The notes under the pieces are model-generated. The model worked only from the letters and a program-made list of their open reading frames with translations. It was not told the DNA's origin and did not search any database. The translations under genes and the position numbers were made by a program. 64,000 nt of DNA from Limosilactobacillus antri DSM 16041 (lineage in GTDB: Bacteria > Bacillota > Bacilli > Lactobacillales > Lactobacillaceae): the NCBI RefSeq assembly GCF_000160835.1, contig NZ_GG700738.1, positions 33,071 to 97,070 on the forward strand. The letters run 5' to 3'. Shown here one piece after another: positions 41,972-50,326 of the stretch. Within the stretch, counting starts at the first letter, position 1; every line of letters starts with the position of its first letter.

Positions 41972-42709
41972 TTATTTTTCGACCTTGGCCTGATTGTTCT
42001 GGTGCCGGTTAACATAGATCTTCCGGAACATCGCAATTAGGGCGGTCAAAGCGAAGATGATCAGCAGGGCCATGGTAAACATCTTGGCACCACCGACCAG
42101 CATCCCCCCAACGTATGAGTAGATCACCGTTGCTGGCAATTCCCCAAGCGCTGAAGCAATGATAAAGCTGGTAAAGGACATCGAGGTCAAGCCAGCCGCG
42201 TAACTAACCAGGTCAAAGGAAACAAACGGCAGCAGTCGGCAGATGATAATACAGTTCTTACCGTAGCGCTCAAAGAACTTGTCGATCGATGCCAATGCCG
42301 TTTTGGTGGTTAATTTCTCAACCGCGTCCCGACCCAGGAAGCGGGCGATGTAGAAACACAGTGCCGCCCCGGCTAAAGAACTAAACCAAGATAAGAGCAT
42401 TCCCTGCCACCAGCCAAACAGGCTCGCGTTGGCAAAGGTCACCAGGAAGGCCGGCAGTGGGGCGGCAACGCTTTGAAAGACCATCAGGAAAAAGGAAATG
42501 ACGGCCGCGTAGACCCCATAGGAAGCAACGAAATCCTTAACGACAGTAAAGTCACCGGTACTAAACATGTAGACAACCTGGTTGCAGAAATGCTTAACCG
42601 GTGGAAACGCAAAGTAAGCCACGACGCAGAGCAAAATTACCCCAATCGTAATCCAACGACCAAGCCGGTAATTGGACTTTTTCTCTGCGGGATCGGTTTG
42701 AGCGTCCAA
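41972..42709 (-). CDS. TVP38/TMEM64 (VTT/DedA superfamily) membrane protein, YdjX/YdjZ-like
   Basis: The 245-residue protein starts with one membrane segment (about 20-38). The VTT core follows: FFLMVFQSVAAPLPAFLVTFANASLFGWWQG (re-entrant loop 1), FLGRDAVEKL, then GKNCIIICRLLPFVSFDLVSYAAGLTSMSF (loop 2). E. coli YdjX and YdjZ belong to this family; their substrates are unknown, and VTT proteins elsewhere handle lipids or small ions. The start is TTG at 42709 with AAGGAGGA at ideal spacing. It is the first gene of the minus-strand arm. A cre-like TTAAAGCGCTTATA lies just before the RBS (42723-42736). Confidence 0.85.
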   Translation of the reverse strand: MDAQTDPAEKKSNYRLGRWITIGVILLCVVAYFAFPPVKHFCNQVVYMFSTGDFTVVKDFVASYGVYAAVISFFLMVFQSVAAPLPAFLVTFANASLFGWWQGMLLSWFSSLAGAALCFYIARFLGRDAVEKLTTKTALASIDKFFERYGKNCIIICRLLPFVSFDLVSYAAGLTSMSFTSFIIASALGELPATVIYSYVGGMLVGGAKMFTMALLIIFALTALIAMFRKIYVNRHQNNQAKVEK

Positions 42710-42811
42710 TGATAACTCCTCCTTAAAGCGCTTATAAAAAGTTCACAAAAAAGTCAAATTTTGATTGATTTGCGGGCCTTTTTGCGCTAATATGAATTAT
42801 GTATCAAGATG

Positions 42812-42837
42812 TTGTGAGCATAATCATCATATCACAA
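42812..42837. promoter_or_regulatory. TTGTGA-N14-TCACAA inverted repeat in the divergent promoter region
   Basis: TTGTGA (42812-42817) and TCACAA (42832-42837) face each other across 14 bases between the two divergent arms of the ydj/ynj-like cluster. CRP/FNR or Rex sites have the same half-sites but with about 6 bases between them, so the regulator is uncertain. Confidence 0.4.
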
Positions 42838-42895
42838 AATATTGCAGAATAACGCCTGTTTTATTGTTTTAGTTAGAATGTGAGGGGAAATTAGG

Positions 42896-43300
42896 ATGAA
42901 GTTTTCTCGACATACGAAAGCGCTTGCTAAGAATATCGTTGAAAACTGTACGGAGTGTGGCCGTTGTATGCCCAACTGTCCCTTTTTACAGGCATATTGT
43001 CAGTCGCCGAAGCAGTTATTCCAAAAGTTCTTGGATGATGGCGACATTGATCCAGAGATTCCTTATTCGTGTTTGTTATGTTCGCATTGTACCCGGGTTT
43101 GCCCGCAACAATTAAAGCTGGACGAAGCTTTTTATAGCATGCGTAAGGACCTGATTAAAAATAGTCGTAAGCGACCGCTGAAGTCGTTGAAGGGAGTTTA
43201 CTTCCACCAGCGCTTTTCCTATTGTTCATTGTTTACGACTGTCAATAAGGGGCACGCTAAGCCGAAGAAAGCGGCGAATAAGGAGGAGAGCGCAAAATGA
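42896..43300 (+). CDS. HdrC-like protein with two [4Fe-4S] clusters
   Basis: The 134-residue protein has two ferredoxin motifs: C18-x2-C21-x2-C24-x3-C28-P (CTECGRCMPNCP) and C59-x2-C62-x2-C65-x3-C69-P (CLLCSHCTRVCP), on the plan of heterodisulfide reductase subunit C or GlpC-type proteins. It should pass electrons to its partner encoded next, with which it overlaps by four bases (ATGA). The protein is cytoplasmic, with no membrane segment. It is the first gene of the plus-strand arm of the sulfur-related cluster. Iron-sulfur electron carriers of this kind are uncommon in lactobacilli, so the pair is notable. Confidence 0.85.
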   Translation: MKFSRHTKALAKNIVENCTECGRCMPNCPFLQAYCQSPKQLFQKFLDDGDIDPEIPYSCLLCSHCTRVCPQQLKLDEAFYSMRKDLIKNSRKRPLKSLKGVYFHQRFSYCSLFTTVNKGHAKPKKAANKEESAK

Positions 43301-44052
43301 AGTATGGTTTTATGCCCGGCTGTTCATTAGCCTCGTCAAGCCCGGAAAATGTTAAGCACGTCATTGATTATTTGCAGGATCTATATCCGGATTTGGCGAT
43401 TATTGAAGCTTGTTGTGGTAAGCCAATGAAGATGATCGGTGAGACGGAAAAGTTTGAAAATCACTTTAATAACTTAGCCGAGATGGTCAAGGAAGCTGAG
43501 ATTGATGATCTGCTATTGGCCTGCCAAAACTGCCTGAAGGTGATGACCGAGGAGCAAAAGTTCAAGGTCGATTCACTGTGGGTTAAGATGGCCGAATGGG
43601 GTCTGCCAGAAGAATACCGGAACAAGGGGAAGGACAGTGACGTGGTCTTTTCAATCCAGGACTCCTGTTCCGCCCGGGACCGTGTTGATGTCCAACGAGC
43701 TGTCCGGCAAATTATGAAGTTTCTTGGCTATAAGGTGGCACGGAACCGGTTGTCACTCCGCAACACCCTGTGCTGTGGTTTCGGTGGCATGTGTGGAGTT
43801 TCAAATTCCCAATTGAGTCACGAGGTTGCGCATAAGCGGGTGGAGACCTTTAAGACGGATTACGTAGTTAGCTACTGTTCAAGCTGTACATTGGCAATGT
43901 CAATTGGCGGTGCCCGTTCATGGCACCTCTTGGACCTAATTTTTGGTCCGGTAGTTAACCTTGGTGATGAACCGAAGCCAAACGACCTGGGGAATACCCT
44001 GAAAGCTTGGCACAACCGCTATAAGACGAAGAAGATTATTCAGAAAGCATAA
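43297..44052 (+). CDS. HdrB-like (Fe-S)-binding protein with CCG domains
   Basis: The 251-residue protein contains the cysteine-rich CCG pattern of heterodisulfide reductase subunit B: Cys9, Cys39-Cys40-Gly41, CQNC (76-79), then IQDSCSARD, LCCGFGGMC and YCSSC. In HdrB two such domains hold non-cubane [4Fe-4S] clusters that split a disulfide. With the HdrC-like partner it may reduce a disulfide, a persulfide or a related sulfur/selenium bond. Its 21-base gap to the substrate-binding-protein gene implies one transcript with the ABC importer, suggesting reduction of the imported compound. Confidence 0.83.
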   Translation: MKYGFMPGCSLASSSPENVKHVIDYLQDLYPDLAIIEACCGKPMKMIGETEKFENHFNNLAEMVKEAEIDDLLLACQNCLKVMTEEQKFKVDSLWVKMAEWGLPEEYRNKGKDSDVVFSIQDSCSARDRVDVQRAVRQIMKFLGYKVARNRLSLRNTLCCGFGGMCGVSNSQLSHEVAHKRVETFKTDYVVSYCSSCTLAMSIGGARSWHLLDLIFGPVVNLGDEPKPNDLGNTLKAWHNRYKTKKIIQKA

Positions 44053-44073
44053 CGATTGAGGTGTAATTGAAGA

Positions 44074-45336
44074 ATGAAAAAACATAAGTGGTCATGCGGC
44101 CGCAAGTGGCTCCTACTTGCCGCCTGTATGATGCTGACGCTGGTACTTACAGCGTGTGGTAAATCATCCGGCCAGTCGAGCACTGGGGATAAAATTACCA
44201 CTTTTAAGCATGCCGAAAAGGTCGCTCGGGGGAAGACGGTGACCTTCTACGGCTTTGGGGGCGATGAGCAAGCCAACAAGTGGGTCGACCAAGTTGTTGC
44301 TCCTGCAATGAAGAAAAAGTACGACATCACGGTTAAGCGGGTGCCGATGGATATCGATAACATCCTGAATAAGCTGGTTTCGATTAAGCAATCAGGGAAG
44401 TCCGGGAACATCGATGTTATTTGGATTAACGGTGAAAACTTCTACACCGCGAAAAAGGAAGGTCTGCTCTACGGGCCATTTGCCAATAAGGTCCCGAGTT
44501 TTAAGAACCTGATGTACACTAACGGTCACTACTCCAAGTATGACTTTGGAACGCCAATTAAGGGTTATGAAGTCCCATACGGCACGGCCCAGTTAACCTT
44601 CTTTGGCCGGCTGGCGGACTTTGACAACCGCTTCCCGGACAGTACCCAGCAACTGCTGGAATACGCCAAGGCCCACCCTGGCAAGTTGACCTACACCGCT
44701 CCACCGGAATTTACCGGGAGCGCCTTTGTCCGGAACGTTATCTGTAATATCGTTGGTTACCAAAAGGTCGCTGACGCACCAGCAACCAAGGAAGAAATGT
44801 ACAAGGTTATCAAACCGGGCCTGGACTACCTGAACGAACTGAAGCCGTACCTGTGGAAGCAGGGGAAGACCTACCCAACGACGACCGCACAGTTGGACAA
44901 GATGTACGCTGCCCACCAGATCAACATGACCTACAGTTACTCACCAACGCACGGTGCTGCTCAGCGGGATGAGAACCAGTTTGGGACTGACACCCAACCA
45001 TTCTTCTTCAAGAAGGGGAACATTGCCAACGAAAGCTACCTGGCAATTGCTAACTCATCGAAGAATAAGAATGCGGCATTACTGCTGGTTAATGAGATGA
45101 CAAGTGAATCGGCTCAGATGAAGAAGGCGGAGGCCAAGTACGGTTACGCACTGCCGCCGTTTAACTACAGCAAGTTAACACCACAGAACCGGCAAAAGCT
45201 AGAAAACCTGCACACGGAGAAGGGGGTTCCGTCCGATAAGGAAATGCGGGCCCACCAAATCCCTGAAGTTCAGGCAAAGAAGATTGCCATTATTGAGTCC
45301 CTTTGGAAAGAACACGTCCTGCACGGGGATAATTAA
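44074..45336 (+). CDS. YnjB-like substrate-binding lipoprotein of an ABC importer
   Basis: The 420-residue protein has a lipoprotein signal peptide with lipobox LTAC (Cys28). The rest is a type II periplasmic-binding fold: VTFYGFGGDEQANKWVDQVV at the start, DVIWINGENFYTAKKEGLLYGPF in the first lobe and GYEVPYGTAQLTFFGR in the hinge region. The INGENF...LLYGPF stretch is what I associate with E. coli YnjB, a thiamine/spermidine-type solute-binding protein of unknown ligand. It captures the ligand outside the membrane for the two permeases that follow; its stop codon overlaps the first permease start. Confidence 0.85.
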   Translation: MKKHKWSCGRKWLLLAACMMLTLVLTACGKSSGQSSTGDKITTFKHAEKVARGKTVTFYGFGGDEQANKWVDQVVAPAMKKKYDITVKRVPMDIDNILNKLVSIKQSGKSGNIDVIWINGENFYTAKKEGLLYGPFANKVPSFKNLMYTNGHYSKYDFGTPIKGYEVPYGTAQLTFFGRLADFDNRFPDSTQQLLEYAKAHPGKLTYTAPPEFTGSAFVRNVICNIVGYQKVADAPATKEEMYKVIKPGLDYLNELKPYLWKQGKTYPTTTAQLDKMYAAHQINMTYSYSPTHGAAQRDENQFGTDTQPFFFKKGNIANESYLAIANSSKNKNAALLLVNEMTSESAQMKKAEAKYGYALPPFNYSKLTPQNRQKLENLHTEKGVPSDKEMRAHQIPEVQAKKIAIIESLWKEHVLHGDN

Positions 45337-46205
45337 TGAAAAAGAGACATTTATTATTAATCCTCCCCTTTGTGGGCTTAAATAGCGTTGTAATTATTGC
45401 AGCGCTTTTTAAGTCTCTAGCGGTAAGTTTGGGTTACTACCCCATCATTGGGCTAAACGAGGTGACCCTCTCTTACTACCGGGAGGTTTTACACGACCAC
45501 TACTTTGTCCAGTCTCTGTTATACAGCCTCTACCTGGGGCTGCTAGCGACGGTGGGGGCGTTGGTTTTGGGACTGCTGATGGCATTGATTCTGGAGCGGG
45601 TTGCCGGACGTCACCGCTTTTTGGCCCGCCTGTTTGCGGTCCCCATCACCATCCCTCACATCATCGTTGCCTTGATGATCATGCAGCTCCTAAGCCAGTC
45701 GGGGCTAATTTCCCGGCTCGCCATCCACCTGCACCTGATTACCTCGATTGACGACTTCCCACTTCTCGTAAATGACCGGTGGGGGATTGCCATCATCGTC
45801 GTCTTCCTCTACAAGGAGATACCCTACGTGGCGGTTACGATGCTCGCAATCCTGCGGCAATTACGGGGCAGTTATACCACGGCTGCGCGGAACCTCGGGG
45901 CCTCGCGCTGGCAAGCATTCTGGCACGTTACCCTGCCACTCATCCAGCCGACCCTCTGCACTCTATTCATCATCCTCTTTTGCTTTACCTTTGCCAATTT
46001 TGAGGTGCCGTATATTCTGGGGAACCCCAGTAACGAGACAATTGCGCTGACCATCTATAACCAATTCTTACAACCGGACCTCCAGTCGCGGCCGGCAGCG
46101 TTCGCGCTCAACACGATCTTATCCTTGTTCTGCCTGGCGGTCACGCTGTTAGCCCTGCTGCTTAGTCGCTTGTTGCCCGGCGGAAAGGACCGGTATGTAA
46201 AATGA
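45336..46205 (+). CDS. ABC importer permease, N-terminal-half equivalent of YnjC
   Basis: The 289-residue membrane protein has six predicted segments and the inner-membrane-component EAA loop AARNLGASRWQAFWHVTLPLIQP that contacts the ATPase. It is of the ThiP/PotB type. E. coli YnjC is a double-length permease; here the two halves are separate genes overlapping by four bases. It forms the channel with the next permease. Confidence 0.87.
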   Translation: MKKRHLLLILPFVGLNSVVIIAALFKSLAVSLGYYPIIGLNEVTLSYYREVLHDHYFVQSLLYSLYLGLLATVGALVLGLLMALILERVAGRHRFLARLFAVPITIPHIIVALMIMQLLSQSGLISRLAIHLHLITSIDDFPLLVNDRWGIAIIVVFLYKEIPYVAVTMLAILRQLRGSYTTAARNLGASRWQAFWHVTLPLIQPTLCTLFIILFCFTFANFEVPYILGNPSNETIALTIYNQFLQPDLQSRPAAFALNTILSLFCLAVTLLALLLSRLLPGGKDRYVK

Positions 46206-46990
46206 AAAAGAGAGTACTTATCCTGTGGCTAGCGTGCATCTTAGTTTTAGTTCCGATTTTGATGATTGGCCTGTGGGCGGTGGCGGTTAAGTGGACCTAC
46301 CCGGCGCTGTTACCGACCCGGTACGGCTGGATGTACTTCCACCGTGCCTATGCTGATCCGAACTTTTGGCCGAGCATCTGGAACAGCACCCTGATTGCGA
46401 TGGTGGCAACCTTTTTGACTCTGGCAATTGCCATGCCTACCTGCCGGTTTTTGACTCTGCAAAACTTCCTGCCGGGGCGGTTAATTGAATTTGTGATTTA
46501 CTTACCGATGATTCTGCCGGCAATCGCGATTGTGACCTCAACGGAAACCGAGTTCTTGCAGTGGCAAATCAGCGGAACCTACTTCGGGGTGGTGATCTTG
46601 CACGTCTTTTTCATGGTGCCTTACGCAATGCAGATTTTGCTGGAAAGCTATCGTAAACTCGGGACCAACTACCAGCTGCTAGCGCACAATCTGGGAGCAA
46701 ACTCCTGGCAAGCATTTTGGCACGTCACGGTCCCCCTCTTGCGACCCGGGTTAATTGCCGCGGCGAGTTTGAGCTACATTATCTCGTATAGCCAGTACCT
46801 TCCGACCTTCTTTGTTGGCGACAGCAACATCATTACTCTGCCGTTGCTCCTGATTCCGTTTGCGAACAACGGGCGGTTCGGTGTTGGCTCAGTTTACAGC
46901 CTGATTTTTATTGCCACGTCGTTAGTTGGAGTTGGGATTATCACGATGATTATTGGAGGACGTCATGGGATTAAACGTCAAAAATATTAG
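46202..46990 (+). CDS. ABC importer permease, C-terminal-half equivalent of YnjC
   Basis: The 262-residue protein has six segments and its own EAA loop, AHNLGANSWQAFWHVTVPLLRP, very similar to that of the first permease (LGA-SWQAFWHVT). The two likely descend from a duplication and work as a heterodimer. Its last 26 bases overlap the ATPase gene. Confidence 0.87.
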   Translation: MKKRVLILWLACILVLVPILMIGLWAVAVKWTYPALLPTRYGWMYFHRAYADPNFWPSIWNSTLIAMVATFLTLAIAMPTCRFLTLQNFLPGRLIEFVIYLPMILPAIAIVTSTETEFLQWQISGTYFGVVILHVFFMVPYAMQILLESYRKLGTNYQLLAHNLGANSWQAFWHVTVPLLRPGLIAAASLSYIISYSQYLPTFFVGDSNIITLPLLLIPFANNGRFGVGSVYSLIFIATSLVGVGIITMIIGGRHGIKRQKY

Positions 46991-47972
46991 TTATCGCTAT
47001 GGAAAACGGGAGATTGTTAATGACGTTTCCTTTGTGGTCCACGAAGATGAAATTATCACCTTATTTGGGCCATCCGGGGTCGGCAAGACAACAATTTTGA
47101 AAATGATTGTGGGGATGCTGACACCCCAGACAGGAACGATTGAATTTACTGGGGAGAGTACACGGAAGAATACGCTGTTGGTCTTTCAAGACTACCTCCT
47201 GTTCCCGCACATGACGGTCGCAGAGAATATTGCTTTTGGCTTGAAAATGCGGCATGTTGCCCGTGCCGAGATTGATCAACGGGTCCAGGAGATGGTAGCG
47301 GAGTTTCAACTCGAAGGCCTCGAAAAGCAGTACCCAGCTGAACTTTCCGGCGGGCAGCAGCAACGGGTGGCCTTGGCCCGGGCGATTATTTTGCGGCCAA
47401 AACTGCTCTTGCTAGACGAACCCTTTTCGAGCCTGGATAGCAACCTCCGCCAGCAGATGTATGAATACCTGCAACGGCTCCAGGCCCACTACCACTTTGG
47501 CGTCATCATGGTTAGTCATGACCAGGAGGAAGCATTTCTGCTGTCGACCCGTGTGGTGGTGCTGGCTAACCAGCGGGTTCAACAGGTTGCCAGCCCCCAG
47601 GAACTGTACGCCCACCCGGCTAATCGGACGGTTGCCGACTTCCTCGGTTGCTTTAACTACCTGACTGGGGAAGTCAACGGGCAGACTTTTGCAGTAGCGG
47701 GGAGCCAACTGTCGGTTAACAATCCAGGTCGACTCCAAGGCACCGCTACGTTACTCGTGCCGTTTGTCACGCAGGTTGGCTTAACAACTCAGGGCGGATT
47801 GAGTGCCACGGTGCAACAGGTCCACTGGCAGCCAGCAGGCCCGACGGTTATCTTTGACGTTGCGGGCCAACAGCTCAAACTGCAGCAAACTAATTTTTCG
47901 CGCCCGTTAAAGGTCGGCGAACAGGTGCGGCTGACATTACCGGCAGGGGGACAGCTGCTACCATGCCAGTGA
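46965..47972 (+). CDS. ABC importer ATPase (YnjD-like)
   Basis: The 335-residue protein has a complete nucleotide-binding domain: Walker [10 protein letters not shown] (35-43), Q-loop in [10 protein letters not shown], signature [14 protein letters not shown], Walker [13 protein letters not shown] and H-loop in [11 protein letters not shown]-terminal extension of about 100 residues looks like the TOBE/OB regulatory domain found in sugar, thiamine and spermidine importers. ATG 46965 is used since TTGGAGG lies before it; the in-frame TTG at 46953 is part of that RBS. It completes the binding protein/permease/permease/ATPase set. Confidence 0.9.
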   Translation: MGLNVKNISYRYGKREIVNDVSFVVHEDEIITLFGPSGVGKTTILKMIVGMLTPQTGTIEFTGESTRKNTLLVFQDYLLFPHMTVAENIAFGLKMRHVARAEIDQRVQEMVAEFQLEGLEKQYPAELSGGQQQRVALARAIILRPKLLLLDEPFSSLDSNLRQQMYEYLQRLQAHYHFGVIMVSHDQEEAFLLSTRVVVLANQRVQQVASPQELYAHPANRTVADFLGCFNYLTGEVNGQTFAVAGSQLSVNNPGRLQGTATLLVPFVTQVGLTTQGGLSATVQQVHWQPAGPTVIFDVAGQQLKLQQTNFSRPLKVGEQVRLTLPAGGQLLPCQ

Positions 47973-48658
47973 TTTCGATTATCATTCCGACCCTCAATGA
48001 GGAGGCGCATTTGGGCCGCCTACTGGAGGAGCTTGCCCAAGCCTGTGCGGATGTTCCATATGAGCTGGTGGTCGTTGATGCCGCTAGCCAGGACCGGACC
48101 GTTGAAATTGCCCGGGAACACGGGGCCCGGGTAGTGGAAACGGCGGCTGGCAACCGGGGGCACCAACTCCGGCTGGGGGCCCAGCATAGTCAGGGGCAGT
48201 ACCTCTGGTTTGTGCACGCCGATGTCCAACTGAAGGCCGAGGCTAACTTAGGCCCGCGGTTAGTGAGGTCGCTGGGTCCGGGGACAGCAGCGGTCTGCTT
48301 GTGGCTTGATTATGCCGCTCCGGGCTTTTTCTACCGCTTCTTGGCGGCCAGTTCGAACTGGCGGGCCCGCCACCTAGGATTGATCTTTGGCGACCAGAGT
48401 TTGTTTGTGCGCCGGACTGTCTACCAGCAGATGGGTGGTTTTCCCGACGTGCCGCTAATGGAAGACTGGATCCTGAGCCGAAAGTTGGCCCGCCGGGGAT
48501 TGCTGAAGCAGCTCCCCGACCGGATTGTCGCTTCGAGCCGTAAGTATGACCGGCACCCGTGGCGGGTTCACTTTAAGTTAATGTGGATTAAAGTTTTGTT
48601 TATCTGTGGGGTTTCCCCGCAAAAACTGGCCCAAATTTACTACAGAAAGGACCGATGA
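47963..48658 (+). CDS. family 2 glycosyltransferase, 'selenodomain/arsenosugar-associated transferase 2' type
   Basis: The 231-residue GT-A protein starts with [22 protein letters not shown], then VVDAASQDRTVEIAREHGA. The metal-binding step is FVHADVQL (in place of a DxD), and the acceptor part includes FGDQSLFVRR and MEDWILSRKL. The short length and the HADVQL variant fit the TIGR04283 group (transferase 2, rSAM/selenodomain-associated). Enzymes of this group are mostly uncharacterised; one branch is linked to arsenosugar synthesis. It overlaps the ATPase gene by 10 bases and the next gene by 4, so it is firmly within the importer operon. Confidence 0.8.
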   Translation: MPVISIIIPTLNEEAHLGRLLEELAQACADVPYELVVVDAASQDRTVEIAREHGARVVETAAGNRGHQLRLGAQHSQGQYLWFVHADVQLKAEANLGPRLVRSLGPGTAAVCLWLDYAAPGFFYRFLAASSNWRARHLGLIFGDQSLFVRRTVYQQMGGFPDVPLMEDWILSRKLARRGLLKQLPDRIVASSRKYDRHPWRVHFKLMWIKVLFICGVSPQKLAQIYYRKDR

Positions 48659-49680
48659 CGGTGGAAGAACAGACGCAATTGATAGAGAAAATTAAGTTCT
48701 ACCTGACCAGGCAGGGGTTAGTTGAACGGCTTCACCTGCCCGCGCCGCTGGAAGTGCGTTTCTTGGCGCAGGGGGAATACAACCAGAACTTCCTAATTGG
48801 GACCGGCGATCGACAATATGTTTTTCGGCTCAACTACGGCAGTCAGATTAACGCCGCCAACCAGATCCGGTATGAATTCAACGCGTTGAAGTGGTTGGAA
48901 CGGTCAGGGTGTACACCGCGGGTCTGCTACGTCGATGACCAAAAGAACTACTTTGACCAGGGGCTCTTGATTATGGAATTTCTGCCGGGGCGACCCCTTG
49001 ATTACCGGACCGATATGCAGACGGCTGCGCAAATTTTTGGCCAGATTCACCAGCTCCCGGTGGACGCCGCCGCTGACCAAGCATTAATTGCTGAAAAGAA
49101 TAATATCCTCCGGGCCCGGGTAGCCGAGTGCGAACACCTCCTGGTCCCGGTTTGGGGGAGTAAGTTCGTGCCCGCCCACGCCCAGCATGTTCTCGAACGG
49201 GCCCTGCAGGCTTGCCAAGACAATGTCAACCAGGAGGACTTCTTTCGCGACCAACAGTTGTGGCGGGTTAACAACACGGAGGTCAACTCGCATAACTTTA
49301 TCATTGGCAAGCAGGGCTGGTTGATTGACTGGGAGAAGCCGGTGATTAGCCACCCGGTCCAGGACCTCTCACAGTTCTTAGCATCGACCACCACCCTCTG
49401 GCGGACCAACATTCGGTTGACCCAGGAGGACAAGCGGGCCTTCCTTGACCGCTACTTGTCCATCGCCGGCTTTGACCGGGCTGACTTCATGACGGCCCTG
49501 CGGATTTACCACCCGTACTTGATGCTGCGGGCGCTCTCGTGGTCGGCGATGGCCCTCAATGAGTACGCGAGCGGGGAGAAGGCCCTGCAGAACCAGGAAA
49601 TTTACGCCAAGGTCCAGCAGTACATGCAGGCGGACTTTATTGATACGGCGATTAAGGAGCAGGTCCTCGATGAAGAATAA
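48655..49680 (+). CDS. APH-fold phosphotransferase-like protein with altered catalytic loop
   Basis: The 341-residue protein has the aminoglycoside/choline kinase fold: FLAQGEYNQNFLIGTGDRQYVFRLNYGSQI (nucleotide lobe), then LLIMEFLPGRPLDYRT and GWLIDWEKPVISHPVQDLSQFL (metal-binding Asp in IDWE). The usual HGDLHxxN catalytic loop is changed to NTEVNSHNF, so the catalytic Asp appears replaced by Glu and the first His is lost. It may use an unusual chemistry, or only bind. It sits between two transferase genes with a short overlap, suggesting that the three modify one sugar-like molecule. Confidence 0.75.
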   Translation: MTVEEQTQLIEKIKFYLTRQGLVERLHLPAPLEVRFLAQGEYNQNFLIGTGDRQYVFRLNYGSQINAANQIRYEFNALKWLERSGCTPRVCYVDDQKNYFDQGLLIMEFLPGRPLDYRTDMQTAAQIFGQIHQLPVDAAADQALIAEKNNILRARVAECEHLLVPVWGSKFVPAHAQHVLERALQACQDNVNQEDFFRDQQLWRVNNTEVNSHNFIIGKQGWLIDWEKPVISHPVQDLSQFLASTTTLWRTNIRLTQEDKRAFLDRYLSIAGFDRADFMTALRIYHPYLMLRALSWSAMALNEYASGEKALQNQEIYAKVQQYMQADFIDTAIKEQVLDEE

Positions 49681-50326
49681 CAAAGCCTATATTATTTTTA
49701 CCCGGATTCCGACCCCGGGGAAGTGTAAGACCCGCCTGATTCCAACCTATAGCGGGCAGGAGGCCAGTGACCTGCAGGGCGATTTGCTGACCGACCTGTT
49801 GGTGAGCGTTGTCGACCTCCCGGCGGCGGGAATTGACGTTTTCGTGGCCTATTCTGATGAGCAGGGCCCGACGCGTTTCCTGAATAGCCTGCCCGCTGGT
49901 GTCCAGGCCTTTGCTCAGCACGGGGCCAATATTGGGGAACGGATGAACAACGCAATGGCAACCGTCTTCGCTGCTGGTTACCAGGAAGTGGTCCTGACGG
50001 GGAGCGACCTCCCGGAGCTGACCGCCCAGACGATCCGGCGGGCCTTCGCGGTCATGAAGGAAATTGTGATTGGCCCGAGTGCTGACGGTGGTTACTACCT
50101 GATCGGGGCCCAGCGGGGTGTTGACTTGGTGCCACTGTTCACCAACCCAATTGATTGGGGCCAGTCGACCGTCCTGCAAAGCACGCTCCGGGCAATCACC
50201 AGGCATGATGTTCAGCTCCTGGATGCCCAGGTTGACGTTGATACGCCGGCTGACTTGGAGCGGGTTAAGCAGCACCTGGATAGACATAACCAGCAGCTCC
50301 AGCAATGGCTTACGGAGGAAAAATGA
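49670..50326 (+). CDS. CofC-like transferase, 'selenodomain/arsenosugar-associated transferase 1' (DUF2064)
   Basis: The 218-residue protein begins YIIFTRIPTPGKCKTRLIPTYSGQEAS, the nucleotidyl-transferase-like PxxGxxKTRL motif of the DUF2064/TIGR04282 family. It continues with VLTGSDLPELTAQTI and GPSADGGYYLIG, where the conserved D-G-G-Y binds the nucleotide sugar. In other bacteria it pairs with the TIGR04283 transferase, as here. ATG 49670 overlaps the preceding gene by 11 bases; AAGGAG lies upstream. The product of the pair is unknown; a nucleotide-activated or glycosylated small molecule is likely. Confidence 0.82.
   Translation: MKNNKAYIIFTRIPTPGKCKTRLIPTYSGQEASDLQGDLLTDLLVSVVDLPAAGIDVFVAYSDEQGPTRFLNSLPAGVQAFAQHGANIGERMNNAMATVFAAGYQEVVLTGSDLPELTAQTIRRAFAVMKEIVIGPSADGGYYLIGAQRGVDLVPLFTNPIDWGQSTVLQSTLRAITRHDVQLLDAQVDVDTPADLERVKQHLDRHNQQLQQWLTEEK

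Noticed and set aside
42812..42837. A canonical Rex or CRP operator
   Set aside because: The half-sites fit, but the 14-base spacer does not; kept only as an unexplained inverted repeat.
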